DNA from: Hetaerina americana
Taxonomy: Eukaryota; Arthropoda; Insecta; Odonata; Calopterygidae
Direction: 5' to 3'
NCBI GenBank assembly: GCA_022747635.1
Contig: JAKTNV010000005.1
Location: 38,092,336 to 38,156,335 of the forward strand
DNA length: 64,000 nucleotides
Position numbers and translations under genes: made by a program. Positions 38,128-49,826 of the stretch are shown one piece after another; the stretch's first letter is position 1, and the number at the start of each line of letters is the position of its first letter. Under the pieces are notes generated by a model. That model was not told the DNA's origin, did not search any database, and saw only the letters and a program-made list of their open reading frames with translations.

Positions 38128-38629
38128 ACCAATGCCGGACACTTTCCTACCACTCTTTCACTTGACCCCAACCGGCAATTATAAGTAATGCTGATGCTTT
38201 GAATGGTGACCTAATCCAATGTGAACAAATATTTCATGTGTAACCGAGGTAAATATTATGTCAATAAATAAAATGGAATCATCAGAAAAAGAAATAAGAA
38301 AAATAAACTATTATAAGGGTTGGAAAAATTACCTACAACAAGAGTCGGACACGTTACTACTCTTTAAAACTCCCCACTGGCCTTTTTGCACCCTAAATGA
38401 ATGAACACATTACAAAATATGTGACATGGGAAAATATTACTCAAATAAATTGTAAGAAGAGTATCAAAAAACGAAAAATTATTGCAAACAGATTAAATAT
38501 TAGAAGGATAAAAGCAATGACAGTTTCACCAAAACTTTCACCACCATAACGGTCATTATCGTATCTTTAATATTATTTGGTATCAATCTTATATTCCCTA
38601 GGGGACTTTTCATTCCTTTATCTCCTTAC

Positions 38630-39330
38630 ACAAAGGTTATTCAGTTTTCCAGGATGAGGAAAGCTAAGCTAAATTTTAAAATAGGAGGGCAAAACCAGAC
38701 CAGGTGAAACAGTTTACCTATCTCGAAAGTCTTTTGGTCCACAATGGTGAAAGTAGTAGGGACATAAGATGAAGAATTCTATTAAGCAAAGAAGCTTTCA
38801 CAAGGAGAGAATTAATGACAGGGATGTTGAGTAAGGATGTTAAGAAAAGGCTTGCAAAAATTTTGATACGGAGCATAGTTATGTGTGCCATGCAAACATG
38901 GTTATTGAAGCAGGATGATAGCTGTAGAGTGGTAGCTTTTGAAATGTGGGTGTGGAGAAGGATGGAGAAGATTAAGTGGACAGAAATGAAAACAAACAAG
39001 GAAGTTTTAGGTATGATGGGAAAGGAGAGTGGACTGTTGGGAGAAAGCCAAAGAAGGTAGGAAAGATGGATGCAGAGCATTTCGATTGGCGATGGGATGT
39101 TGATGACTGTAATTGATTGAAGAATATTGGGAAAGCAAGGAAGGGGAGGGAATAGGTTAGACATGTTGGATGGAATGAAGGGAGGAAAGAAGTAAGCAAA
39201 ATTGAAGAGGGGCAAATTGTAGTGCCTGACGTCAGGTTGTGCTTTTAGTTAGGAGAGGCCAGTAACTGAATTTTTATACAACTGTTTAGGCTGTGTCCAT
39301 CCAAAACATACCCAAACTGGTAGAATACCA
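38630..39330 (+). mobile_element. RTE-A LINE, C-terminal coding part and 3' end
   Basis: Follows RTE-A from KVIQFSRMRKAKLNFKIGGQ through MTGMLSKDVKKRLAKILIRS, WLLKQDD, FEMWVWRRMEKIKWTE and EVLGMMGKE to the 3' UTR (GTCAGGTTGTGCTTTTAG, CTGTGTCCATCC). A few frameshifts and stops occur. It is 5'-truncated. Confidence 0.85.
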
Positions 39331-39659
39331 AAAATAATTGTATGGTAAGGATAAGTTATTCCAAAATCATACTCATAATGCAAAACACCTGCTAAATGAA
39401 ATAATTTTTCCCATATAAATTAATTTTAAAGATGATAATGCATTCCATGCCAAAAAAGTACTGAAACATTATATATAAGGTTATTCAAAAAATATTATGT
39501 ATAAATTGTTTAGGCATTTGAGTCAACTTCATCTTTTCTTCTATTGCAGAAATGTGAATTTCATCCTGAATCCTGGAATGTGAATTCCATTTTCAGAAAA
39601 CAAATAACCTTTTTTCCCTGCTCTCTGGAATTTACACTATTGAAGGCTTGAGGAGTTTT

Positions 39660-40868
39660 TGAATTATTATCATTATTATTAAAAGGCAAATGGGCAGATA
39701 GACAATATCAGGTGGCACACAAGTCCCAAGTAATACAATCAAATTGCCTTGGAAAAACAACATGACATCTCAAATCATCAGTTTCCCAATCAACAAGAAA
39801 AAAATCAAAACTATGCTGTAACATACAATTTTATACAACACATCAATCAAATTATTATATCAATTGTTAACATCTTTTCTTGAAAGTGTTTACCCTTTTA
39901 GGAAAGGGCTCAAATAATTTTTCAGGTAAACTGTTCCAATTAACAATTGTTTTATTATGAAATGAAATTTTTAAAAATTTATTCTTTGTACCGGGCATTT
40001 TACCTTGAATTTGTGATCATTCCTCCCTATAAAATTTGGATTTCCTGCCTCTTTCCTTAGTTCTACCCATTCTCTCTCTCTCCTTTCAAAATGCTGAACA
40101 TTCCGCAAAATCTGCTTATTTTTCTTCTACTTTGTAAAGGTTCCCAGCCCAGGGTTTTTAACATTTCAGCCACACTCTCCATACTCCTATGCTTCCCCAG
40201 TACATATCTGGCAGCCTTCCTTTGTACCTTCTCCTGTTTTGTTATGTCCTTCTTCATGCAGGTCCCATACATGGGATGAGTACTCTAAAATTGGTCTTAC
40301 TAGGGTCTTATATGCCTTTTCCTTAGTTGCTCTAATGCTCCCTTTGAGGTTTCTAATCATCCAATACAGAGTTTTGAAAACTTTCTTAGCAATGTATTCC
40401 ACGTTCAGCCTCCACCCTAAATCCTTGGTTAAATGTACACCTTAGTATTTACAGCTATCTCTTCTAGGAATGATTTCCCAAGAATTTGTAATTTCTATTG
40501 GTTCCATTTACTTTGTTACTAAAAGGGATAGATTTGCATTTGCTAATATTAAAATCCATGCCATTATTTGTCACCCAATCTGCCATTTTATTAACGCCCC
40601 TTTGCAGTACTTAGCGGTCTCAACTTTTCAGTAGATAACGCAGTTGTTTACAATAAGTCGTTTGAGATTTAATTTTTTCCGGGAGATCATTTATATAGAT
40701 TAAAAACAAGAGCAGGCCAAGTACGCTACCTTGTGGGACTCCCAATGTTACTCTCATTTTTTCAGAATACCCTTGTCTTAATTTGACCCTTTGTGCTTGA
40801 CCTTTCATGAAATTTTTGACCCACAAGATCATTCTTCCATCTGCGCGTACTGGTAATTGGCCCATCTT
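39660..40868 (-). mobile_element. CR1/jockey-like LINE, reverse-transcriptase C-terminal part, degraded
   Basis: On the minus strand: LPVRADGRMILWVKNFMKGQ, then GVPQGSVLGLLLFLIYINDL (motif B). A gap covers the catalytic motif. VRPILEYSSHVWD follows and, after a frame change, KVQRKAARYVLGKH and LGWEPLQSRRK. The 3' side ends near a short (ATT)n run at 39660-39681. The element's upstream part is missing and the fragment joins directly to Tigger-like sequence at about 40868. Confidence 0.78.
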
Positions 40869-40869
40869 A

Positions 40870-41820
40870 AGCATTAAGCAATCGTGGTTTGATAAACAAA
40901 CAGTGGTTTAGCTTTCAAATCCTTGCTTGCTGGTATTTACCCATAATAGCAGCCTGAAATGGCCTTTCACTGGTTTGTGGCCGGGCAATATTCTTATCTG
41001 CTGTTATATAGGTTCACTTCAGAATCTTTTTCCAGAGATCTGATTCATCACAATTAAAAGCCCGTTACAGCAGGTAATCCTCAGAACCTACAAGCTTCTT
41101 GCAGTCGCCAATCTAGTTCTCTACTGCCTTTGTACTGAAGCTTGCTGCTTCACCATGCCTCATAATGGTGTGGATGCTGGCTCTTCTTGAATTCCTTATG
41201 GCTTCCCTTAAATACTTTTTTTTGGCTACCTATAGTCCTGGCATCTTAACGGTCAGCAAAAATCACCTTCACCTTCTCACATATGGTAGTCTCATTTATA
41301 GTGCAGCAATGATTCTGTTTTTTGTTTATCCATATGAGAAGCAAACTTGCAACATCAGTTAGAATGAGTAACCATTGCTTAGTTACTCTCTTGTAACTCC
41401 CTTTGAGGCATCTTTCTCTGTAATATCATCCTTGTTCTTGAAGATAGCTCAAATATCTGGTGTAGTCTGGTTGTATGTTTATGCTAGACAAGGCAAACTC
41501 ACACTTGTTCTCTCTTTTCATTTCTGTGGTTACTTTTATTCTTCTATGGCTCTTTTTGTGGCATTTTTCAGGGACACTTTAAAACTATATGCAAAAAATC
41601 ACAAATAATATGTCTGACCACAAGTTTGAAAAATGTGCGCTTGCTAGTGATGCGAAGATACTAGTGTCATAAGTGCTAAACACAAACTGAAGGAGCAGGC
41701 GACCAATCATTCCAGGAATTTCCCTTTTTGTTTATATTAAATTTAGTTATTTAAAAAAATATTTTGCCCACTATACAAATTACTCATTGTGTGATTTGCT
41801 CACTAAGCGAGGTTCAACTG
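40870..41820 (-). mobile_element. Tigger/pogo-like DNA transposon relic with one terminal repeat
   Basis: The right end reads, on the minus strand, CAGTTGAACCTCGCTTAGTG, a pogo/Tigger-type terminus, next to TA at 41821-41822. Inside, minus-strand frames give GEAASFSTKAVEN (about 41115-41155) and FNCDESDLWKKILK (about 41020-41060), where Tigger transposases have an N-A-D-E-T/S motif carrying the first catalytic Asp. A poorly preserved region resembling LKPLVIGKS follows. Stops are frequent. The other end is missing, replaced by the LINE fragment. Confidence 0.6.
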
Positions 41821-41822
41821 TA

Positions 41823-43827
41823 CCAGATAATGTAAATTTTTTGTTGTTTTTCCCACATGTATAGGTAGAGATATAGTAAGGAATGCAAATACCTGCAGAA
41901 GCATTTAAAATCAATTAGCATTCATTGATCCGCATGCAATTTTATCCTATGTGGGTCTTTTATTAAATGCAATTCTCCTGTACAATGAATATCTGGCGCT
42001 GTTTTTCCTACTGTGGTCCTGTTCTTTGTGGCTAAATCATTGTGCTGAAAGAGCATGGATGGTTTCATTATCTGCCTGATTTGGTCACATAATGATTGAA
42101 ATCATTCACACCTTCTTCCTTCCCTAGTGCTTTCTCTGTTGGGTCAGAGGAATGAGTAGACTGGCCACATAATTAGTTATTTTGAGCGAACTTAGTTAAA
42201 TAAATGAAAATTTTGAGAAATAGATCATAAAATATACAAAATTTATAAGATGATCAAGGTGTAGCTTTTGGAATAGCATATAGATGTGGAAGAATGCATT
42301 GGAAACAGTTTGGAAGTCTAAAAGTAGCATGTTATCATTTCACAAATGGAAATATTACTTATAATGGGTATAAATCTTAACTAAAATTAATTAAATTGAA
42401 TTCATTTTTTTTAGAAGCTCTCTTCCACAGAAGATGATCCCTACTTTTTCAATTAAAATGGACTTTCAGATCCAAGAGAAGGGAAGAAATGCTATCAAAA
42501 ATACCCACTCATTGAGAATAAGTAATCCTAGCCGTACATTTATCTCACTTAACCATGGCCAACCCTTTACCCGTAATTTTTACTTCAACGCCATTAGAAA
42601 GACATAATTGCATGATATAAAACTCCAAGCTATTCTCAATCTTCTTTCATAAAATTTCCATAGCAAAACACCTGCTGATAATTCCATAATATAATACCCA
42701 CTACAAGGCTCTTTCAATGGTAATTACAGATAATGAACATGGGAGGAACACACTGCAAGAATACCTGTTGCACGTAAATCAACATCAAGTTCCTAGGAGC
42801 TTGCATAGGTTTAGTAATAGCAATTTTCAAAAGTTGCTTTTGTCCCATAAATTTCATAACAACAATGAATCACCTGCATAAGTACATATGTGCTTGAAAA
42901 TCATTTACATCTGATGAACATAACTAGAAAAAGGTTATGATATTTTGCAGCTCAAAATTTCCAAATTCTAACAATTAACCTCAATGCTACCCATTAGCTT
43001 TCTATACCAGATCAGAAGACAATTCCTAAAAAGACATATATTGCCAAAATTCTATCCCACAGATTCTGATTGTCGAATTCTATATTTTTACTATCGACAT
43101 ATAGTATTATTAATTTGTATGCCAAAAAACTAAAATGTTGACCTGTCTGATCTGTCAAAATATTCTAAATGGAAATATGTACCTCTCATACATTTTCAAA
43201 ACAGATGCCTTTGTATTAAATTAACTCTATGCTACACTTTAAAGTAAAACTATTTCACCATATGCAAGTGCATGCCTTCATTGTTTTAGGAGACAAACTA
43301 TTCATAAAATGTGTGCCATTTTAAAATCAGTTCCTATTAAATTAGTTCTAAGTAAATTAGTATTGAGTAAAAATTATATTTATAGTTGCCAAAGATAAGT
43401 TACATGAAGATTCCAGGTTTCCACAGAAAAATGAATTTTCAAAGTTTTAAAGATAAAATATTAATATTCTTTGTGGCCTTTCTTGCACTATCACACATTA
43501 TAAACTATATTTCTTATTTATGCCCATTGAAATATGAGTGCTATTTTACCAGAAATTTGCAAAGGAGGTCCCGAAGTCATCTCCCTTTCACTAATCTACT
43601 AATTACAAAACAAATATTTTCCAAACAGCATCAGGGTTTTCGAAAGGTTTATCCATTTTTTGACTTGCATAACTTCAGATGGTCTGTGGTGTAATCTGCT
43701 AAACTGTAATATAACATAGTCCACTAGAATTTAAGTACTCTAGTGGTTATAATAACCCATCCAACAGAATGCATAATGCACCTAACATGCTATCAGATCA
43801 AAACAATTGTTGGAATCTGAGGTTTCT
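41823..43827. other. No gene recognised
   Basis: AT-rich DNA. A 102-codon frame at 43386-43694 has no recognisable domain. Confidence 0.6.
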
Positions 43828-44050
43828 GCAGCGTTTATCCATGATAGCCAAGGCTTTTGTGCATTCCTCCATGCCAGGGTGTCTCTTGGCGAAAACAGTT
43901 TCTCCAGCCATGCATCTGACATCTTCAGGCCAGAAGTGATAACTCATCAATTTCGGCCATCGTATGTAGTGGGTTGTGAGCTCTAGGTTGGCTCTGAGTA
44001 GTCGAGCCAGGTCAAGCTGGAACAACCATTTCCAGCTATTGAATAGAAAG
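43828..44050 (-). repeat. Unknown repeat, left arm of an imperfect inverted pair
   Basis: Read on the minus strand it matches 44108-44310: AATAGCTGGAA, CAGAGCCAACCTAG, GGCTGGAGAAACTG, CCAAGAGA and GAGGAAT occur in the same order. It includes CCTGAAGAT then GAGAAACTG, a layout reminiscent of hairpins near Penelope-like termini. A 75-codon open frame crosses it. Confidence 0.6.
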
Positions 44051-44107
44051 AAACCATCCTCTCAGTTTTAATTTTCAGGGTTTTTAATTATTTCTATTGA
44101 AATAGAG

Positions 44108-44310
44108 ATAATTCAAATAGCTGGAATTGGTTATTTTGGAGTGGCACCAAGCTTGACCAAACAGAGCCAACCTAGGGCTCCCAGCCCACTTAATAAGTTT
44201 GCCAAAATCGACAAATCGTCATCTCTGACCTGAAGACACCAGCATCACGGCTGGAGAAACTGTCGTTGCCAAGAGAAACCCTCCTGCGGAGGAATACCCA
44301 CAAGCCTTGA
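44108..44310 (+). repeat. Unknown repeat, right arm of an imperfect inverted pair
   Basis: Homologous in opposite orientation to 43828-44050, at roughly 75-80 percent identity by eye, with a spacer of about 57 bases. Confidence 0.6.
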
Positions 44311-45818
44311 TTAACATACATCAATAGTTAATGAATTATATAGGATAGAAAGGAATTAGGAAAGAAATTATTTTTTAAGTTTATTTGGGATAAGGCTAAA
44401 ATATGATTGAAAAGTTTCTAAATACCTGATTAAAAAATAATTCTTGTTTTAACCAAACAACATAAAATCATTCACTGTTACTGTCAAAAAGATGAATTTC
44501 TTAACCAACTCAAATTCCATTTCCATAATAAGCATCTAATTTAGATTACTTACCTTGGTTTGCTTTTGTAGCGGAGTTTACTTCTTTGCTCAATGCCTAT
44601 TTTCTCTGTTCAATACTCTTGTGTGCAAATTCTTTGCAGCCCCTTAAATTTACCAAAAATATCCTTTTACATTTTTCTCAGAGCAAGCATCACCTTTATT
44701 TTTTCTTATTAGGAATTACTGAAAAAGCTAAAATATAAAATGGCTGTATTAGTAAAGATAAATAAAAGCCAATTCATTACGATACTTATGACTATAATCA
44801 GTAATTCTCTAAGCAACTGAAACATGATCATTTAGTTAGATGATATGAAGACCAAAGTATCCCACATTGGAGTTAAATATTTTGAAATTTTAATTCAATT
44901 TAAATTAGAATAGGATGTAACTTTTTCATGAAAAATTTAGATGAAGTTCCTGTAATTGCTAGCAATGCCATAAATGATTAGGAATTCCATCTTATTTCTC
45001 TGACACTAAGCCACAAATATAAATTATGTTTACATGTGGTGCATTATCTATTCCTCAAATTGTTATATTTAGTTTAATGTTATGGTTAAATCAATTAATT
45101 TCTTCATAATACTACTGAAATACTTAAACCAGGGATGATTTTAATAGGAGAGCTGAGAATCCAGGACGAGATGTAAAATTTATGCATTCAGGCTAAGAGG
45201 ACTAGTTCCTTTCCCCAAGCCACCATTTCGTTTTCCACAATTATAATAACCTAAATATCACACAGCTTAGACTTCAGACCACTGTGGTCACCACTCCTTT
45301 TCTAAATTCTCAACAAATATAACAGTTTTTTCCCCAGCATTTGGAATATGATTATTTCTTACATGGATCATCACATAATTTCTTAAAATCCCAGTGTTCA
45401 ATAAAATAATCCTGCACTGCATGGTTTTTTTTATTAACAGCACCCCCGCACACAAAACATATGGAAACTATTTCGCACAACAAAAAGAACATTGTACTCA
45501 TCAAGATTCCAAATATTGACTTTCAAAAAAGATTTTCCCCCATATTTTTAGAAATATTTTAATTCTAAATTTTTCTCAACTGAGTGGCCACCCAGAAGGT
45601 TGCTCAAGTATTTCACCCTGGATCCTGTAGTTAGTTACCAAGTTACTCAGTTGGCTACCACACTTCCAAGTGATTAATTTTACAACACAAATAATTTCTT
45701 GTTGCCAAGTTTGACACCATTTTACCTGCTATGATTACACTTGTAATTTCTCTTGGCTACCGAAGCAATCTTGGGGACCTTATAGCCGAGCCACAATGAT
45801 TCAATATTATTTTATATG
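44311..45818. other. No gene recognised
   Basis: AT-rich DNA without coding motifs. Confidence 0.6.
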
Positions 45819-45819
45819 G

Positions 45820-47038
45820 TAGTCAATGGTTTAAGGAAGATTTTTGATGGATAACAATCTAACCACCCATACTTTTCTAAGCATCAACTAAAACAACAAT
45901 GTACCCTACAAGACAGAAAATTCTTCAATGCTGGGTACTTTCTACCCACATTTAACATGCATACTTTCCCTCCCATGCTGGCCTAACATTCTCCCTTCTT
46001 TCAGTCTTCAACACCCCACTGGTAGTCAACAGTCGCATCACGTTTTCTGAGGTTCTTAGGATATCTCCTAACAGCTCTATCTCTCTCTTCCCTCACCATA
46101 CCTACTGCTTCCTGTTTTCTTTTACCAATTTTACTATTTCCATCCTCCTCCATATACACAGCTTGAAATTTCCCATGTGTGGCTATCATCTTGCCTCAAT
46201 GGCCAAGTTTCCACGCCATATGAAACTAACTGCTGTCTATACTCCCTATCATATCCTTATTTCCACACTCCAGATCCTCATCTAAATCTATCCTTATCAG
46301 TTTATTTGCCTAATGCAATTATTCTTATGCTCCTACTGATTTGGTCCAAATAACTTGATCAATAGTCAAACTGTTCCAACTGCTCTAGTCTACACTATCC
46401 AATTTTTTTGTTTGACTTAGCTTTCCTATTTATGGAAAACCTCATTACCTCCGTTCTGTTTACACCAATATTCATCACATACCTATTACACTTATTTTCT
46501 GATGTGCTCACCATTAATTATAACCCTTTGGCCTGACTGGCTAACTTAGGCTTTATCCTCTGCAATTCTGATTTTATGAATTTAACTCAATCTCAAGCTC
46601 TTCTCTTTCCATGCCTATTTTGGACATTTTCTCCAATTAAGTTGTGAAGCATAAGTTGGACACACCCACCTAGGACTGCCACACACATTTCAGCAGTCTG
46701 AGACATACAAAGATTGCAGATTAGTCAGCTATTCCTCTGATAAGTTTCCTATAATACTTACCAGACATTAATTCTTCCTAATTTTCTTTACCAAATGCCT
46801 CAGTCAAATCCACAATGCAAACAAATACATCCTAGCCATATTCTTTATTTGTATCAGTGTAATGATTAACACTATGTCATCATGGGCATCCCTCCCTTCC
46901 TTGAAACCAGACTATTCATACCCTAAGTAAACATTTTTCCTCCACTCCATAATATTTTTGATGATCCTAAACACTAATATGTGAAATGTGAGTGCTATGC
47001 GAAATCAAACATCTCATTTTCCTCACATATTCCTGTTT
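45820..47038 (-). mobile_element. RTE-A-like LINE, old degraded copy (RT and 3' end)
   Basis: Nucleotide-level similarity to the minus-strand RTE-A runs from the 3' UTR (GGTTTAAGGAAGATTTTTGA) through CAGTCTTCAACACCCCACTG and ATTCATCACATACCT to the start of the RT (ATTCCTGTTTTT at 47030). Frames are heavily broken. Confidence 0.7.
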
Positions 47039-47099
47039 TTACAGATCAAACAATTGGGCAAGAAAAATACTAATTAATGGCACATGGCCGAATTGGACA

Positions 47100-48060
47100 A
47101 GTTCACCTTAGTATTGTAAATAAATGTGAAGATAAAGGAGACAATAGAGGAACGTTTTGAGGAAAACTGCAATGGAATTAAGGTGGTAGTGAGTGCAAGA
47201 GTGGAGGAAGTGATATGTAAAAAGAGAAGAGAAAGCAGAAAAGAATGAATAACTGAGGAACTAGCTGAGAAAATTGAAAAATGTGAATTCAATAGATATT
47301 CATGACCATTACAGGAATTATCACTTAGGAATGTATTATATATGGAAGCTAGAGACACAGGAAGAGTTCTTGGAAAATATAGGTGTAAGGAAATTGAAGA
47401 TCTTTGAGAATAAAATTGGGGGTAGCATTCCTGATAAACAAACTTTTTTCAGACCTCATAGAAGTGTAACGAAATTCATACTGATGAAATCTATGTGTAT
47501 ATTAGCTGGCTTGGCAGCGGTAGAATTACTTGGAAAGGCTCTATAATCAGGAAAATCATAGTTTTAGAGCAGTAAAATGGGGTCGACAAGAAGAATTGGG
47601 GACACTGCTCAATCAGGAATGACAGGATTCTGAAAAACCTGATCAACATTAAGGTTCCTGGGGCGAAAGCACAAATTCTGAAGATGGTGAGAGAAAATAT
47701 GTAAAACAGTGTACCAGATGGTAAGTAAAATATTGGACTGGAGAAATATCTGAAGGCTTTAAAAAGTGCATTGATGTTCTTATCTCAAATAAAGTAGCTG
47801 CAAGGGGATGGATTAAGTGTGAACATTATTGAACATTGAACCTAGTCTGCCATGCTTCAACAATATTAATTGCAACAAAAAGGATGGATGCCATAGTCAG
47901 ATCATATCTTGGATGGCCCATTTGGATTTAGAAAAGGGACTGTGAAATGAAGTTAGTAATTAAACTGGTTGAAGAAATGAAGAAAATAACAATAAAGGCC
48001 ATGTCACTTATGTTACCTTAGTCAACATAGATAAAGCCCTTGGCTTTGTGTAGTGAAAAG
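47100..48060 (+). mobile_element. RTE-like LINE of another subfamily, degraded
   Basis: Plus-strand fragments are ARVEEVICKKRRESRKE, stop, ITEELAEKIEK (endonuclease to RT linker), then DFKKCIDVLISNKVAA, TLNLVCHASTILIA and KRMDAIVRSYLGWP. The last correspond to the RT stretch SLISHAAKVVLRI...NKRIESRANDYFGD of RTE elements. It abuts the minus-strand RTE-A copy at 45.8-47.0 kb. Confidence 0.6.
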
Positions 48061-48499
48061 AATTGTTCTGGGAAATTGGAGAGATCAAAGCAAATCTAAA
48101 AAGTAAGTTCCCAAGGTGCCAGTTGATTTCTATTGGTGGCATTTGGGAAGTACAAATTCCTGATAATGCAGGATCAACAGTTAATAATTGTAAAAAGGTC
48201 ACTCTTGTTATAGAGCCTTTATCTAACATGGTGCTCTCACATCAGTAAGAACCTAATAATTATTCCTCAGTTGTGGTGCACCAGTAGGTATGTAGTTTTT
48301 TCAGTGTAACACTTGAACTGATTAACTTCACAAGTGTTCCTTCAGTGTACAGAGATATGACACACAGTTTGTTATCTCCTCGCAAAGTGCATGTCACAAC
48401 ATTTTTCATTTTACTCTCTAAGTTTTCAATTAAATTATAACTCCACAAAATCCTACATTTTTGCTACACCCGTTTTCAAGAATGGCTGGCCACCCTATA

Positions 48500-49440
48500 T
48501 CAGTTTCCCACCTCATATTCATCCCATTGTCCTTCTAATTACTTCTCTCATTTCATTCCCTCCTTTGTCATCATGATTTCCTTGTTCTTTTTTGTTTAAA
48601 ATGCCACTTCAATATCCCATATTTGTGATATTTCAACCTTTCTTCTACTGCAGAAATCTCCCTAACCATGCAAATAATATTTTTAATTGTATCATTACCA
48701 GTCCTGGCTCCATTCTTTTCCACTGCCTCCTAGCACTCCTCCTTTAGTGCCAGTTCAGGCTTTTACATTCCATTCCTCATTTTATTCACCATCATTATGC
48801 TTCATCAAGAGTATATGCATTCTGAATCCATTTTCATTGTTCCTATAACTTTGCATAACCATTATATATAAACATCTCTCCCTCAGAACCCCCGAAATTA
48901 TCTATGTCCTTTTCCTTTGCAATGTTTAAATTGGGATAGCTATAATGACACTATTTATCCTAGAGAATATTATTTACTGCCAATGATCGGTCATTGTTCC
49001 TCAACTGTAATCTCAAAATTATTTCAACAACCACGTTCCTATCCATCAAAGGTTTCCTTCCAGGGGTTTTCAAAATCATCCTAACGTCCCAAACTTCCCG
49101 GTGGCATTCCTCTTCGTGCATTGCAATGACTACAGAAGCTATGATTTCCCCACTGCCACACCAGATAGTGGGGGAGGCAACTCATTAACTCCACTTATTT
49201 CTTTTAACTTGATACCATCATTAACACAGTGACTGATGGGATAAACGATTACAGCCACCTAAATGAGGACTGTGCACAGTACTGACTACCTTCCATCAGA
49301 CACCCAACATTCGACATATCTGGCATGGGGGCTCTACCAGCAGTGAATGTCATTGCCTCCACATTAGGCAGAGCCCAGGAGTTATGAGACCACACAACCC
49401 TGCCACCACACCGAGGTTGTAGTCCATGAGAAGGTTGATT
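48500..49440 (-). mobile_element. RTE-A LINE, 5' UTR and endonuclease part, old copy
   Basis: It matches the 5' end of the full-length RTE-A. AACCACGTTCCTATCCAT near 49030 corresponds to the start of the endonuclease. CATATCTGGCATGGG at 49317 and CCACACCGAGGTTGTAGTCC at 49416 correspond to the leader. The 5' end lies at about the same place as in the 29.68 kb copy. Coding frames are lost. Confidence 0.72.
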
Positions 49441-49479
49441 CAAGATAACACCAGGATTCACATTAAGTTACCTTATAAG

Positions 49480-49518
49480 GCTTCCACTGTTCCATGAAAT
49501 TCATGGAACAGTGGAAGC
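49480..49518. repeat. Perfect 19-bp-arm hairpin
   Basis: GCTTCCACTGTTCCATGAA, one A, then its exact reverse complement. Confidence 0.95.
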
Positions 49519-49756
49519 TCTCTTGATGAAAACATGATACAATTACCCATAATAAACCCCATACATTTTCCATTCTACGAATCACTATTCCATTAAAAGA
49601 TAGTGACTAAAATATCACCCAATTCTCAAAGATAATTTCGCACTATTGGGACCACCCAGATTTGTTTGTACTTAACCCTACTACTCAATAGCTAATGAAT
49701 ACCATTCTCCATTATTGATTTCATAAATGTAATTTTAAATCAAAAACTACAACACA

Positions 49757-49826
49757 TATATTTGCATATATATAAATATATATATGCACATATATATATA
49801 CCTGTATACTAAGCACATATATATAA
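49757..49826. repeat. TA-rich simple repeat
   Basis: TATATA with scattered G and C. Confidence 0.85.
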
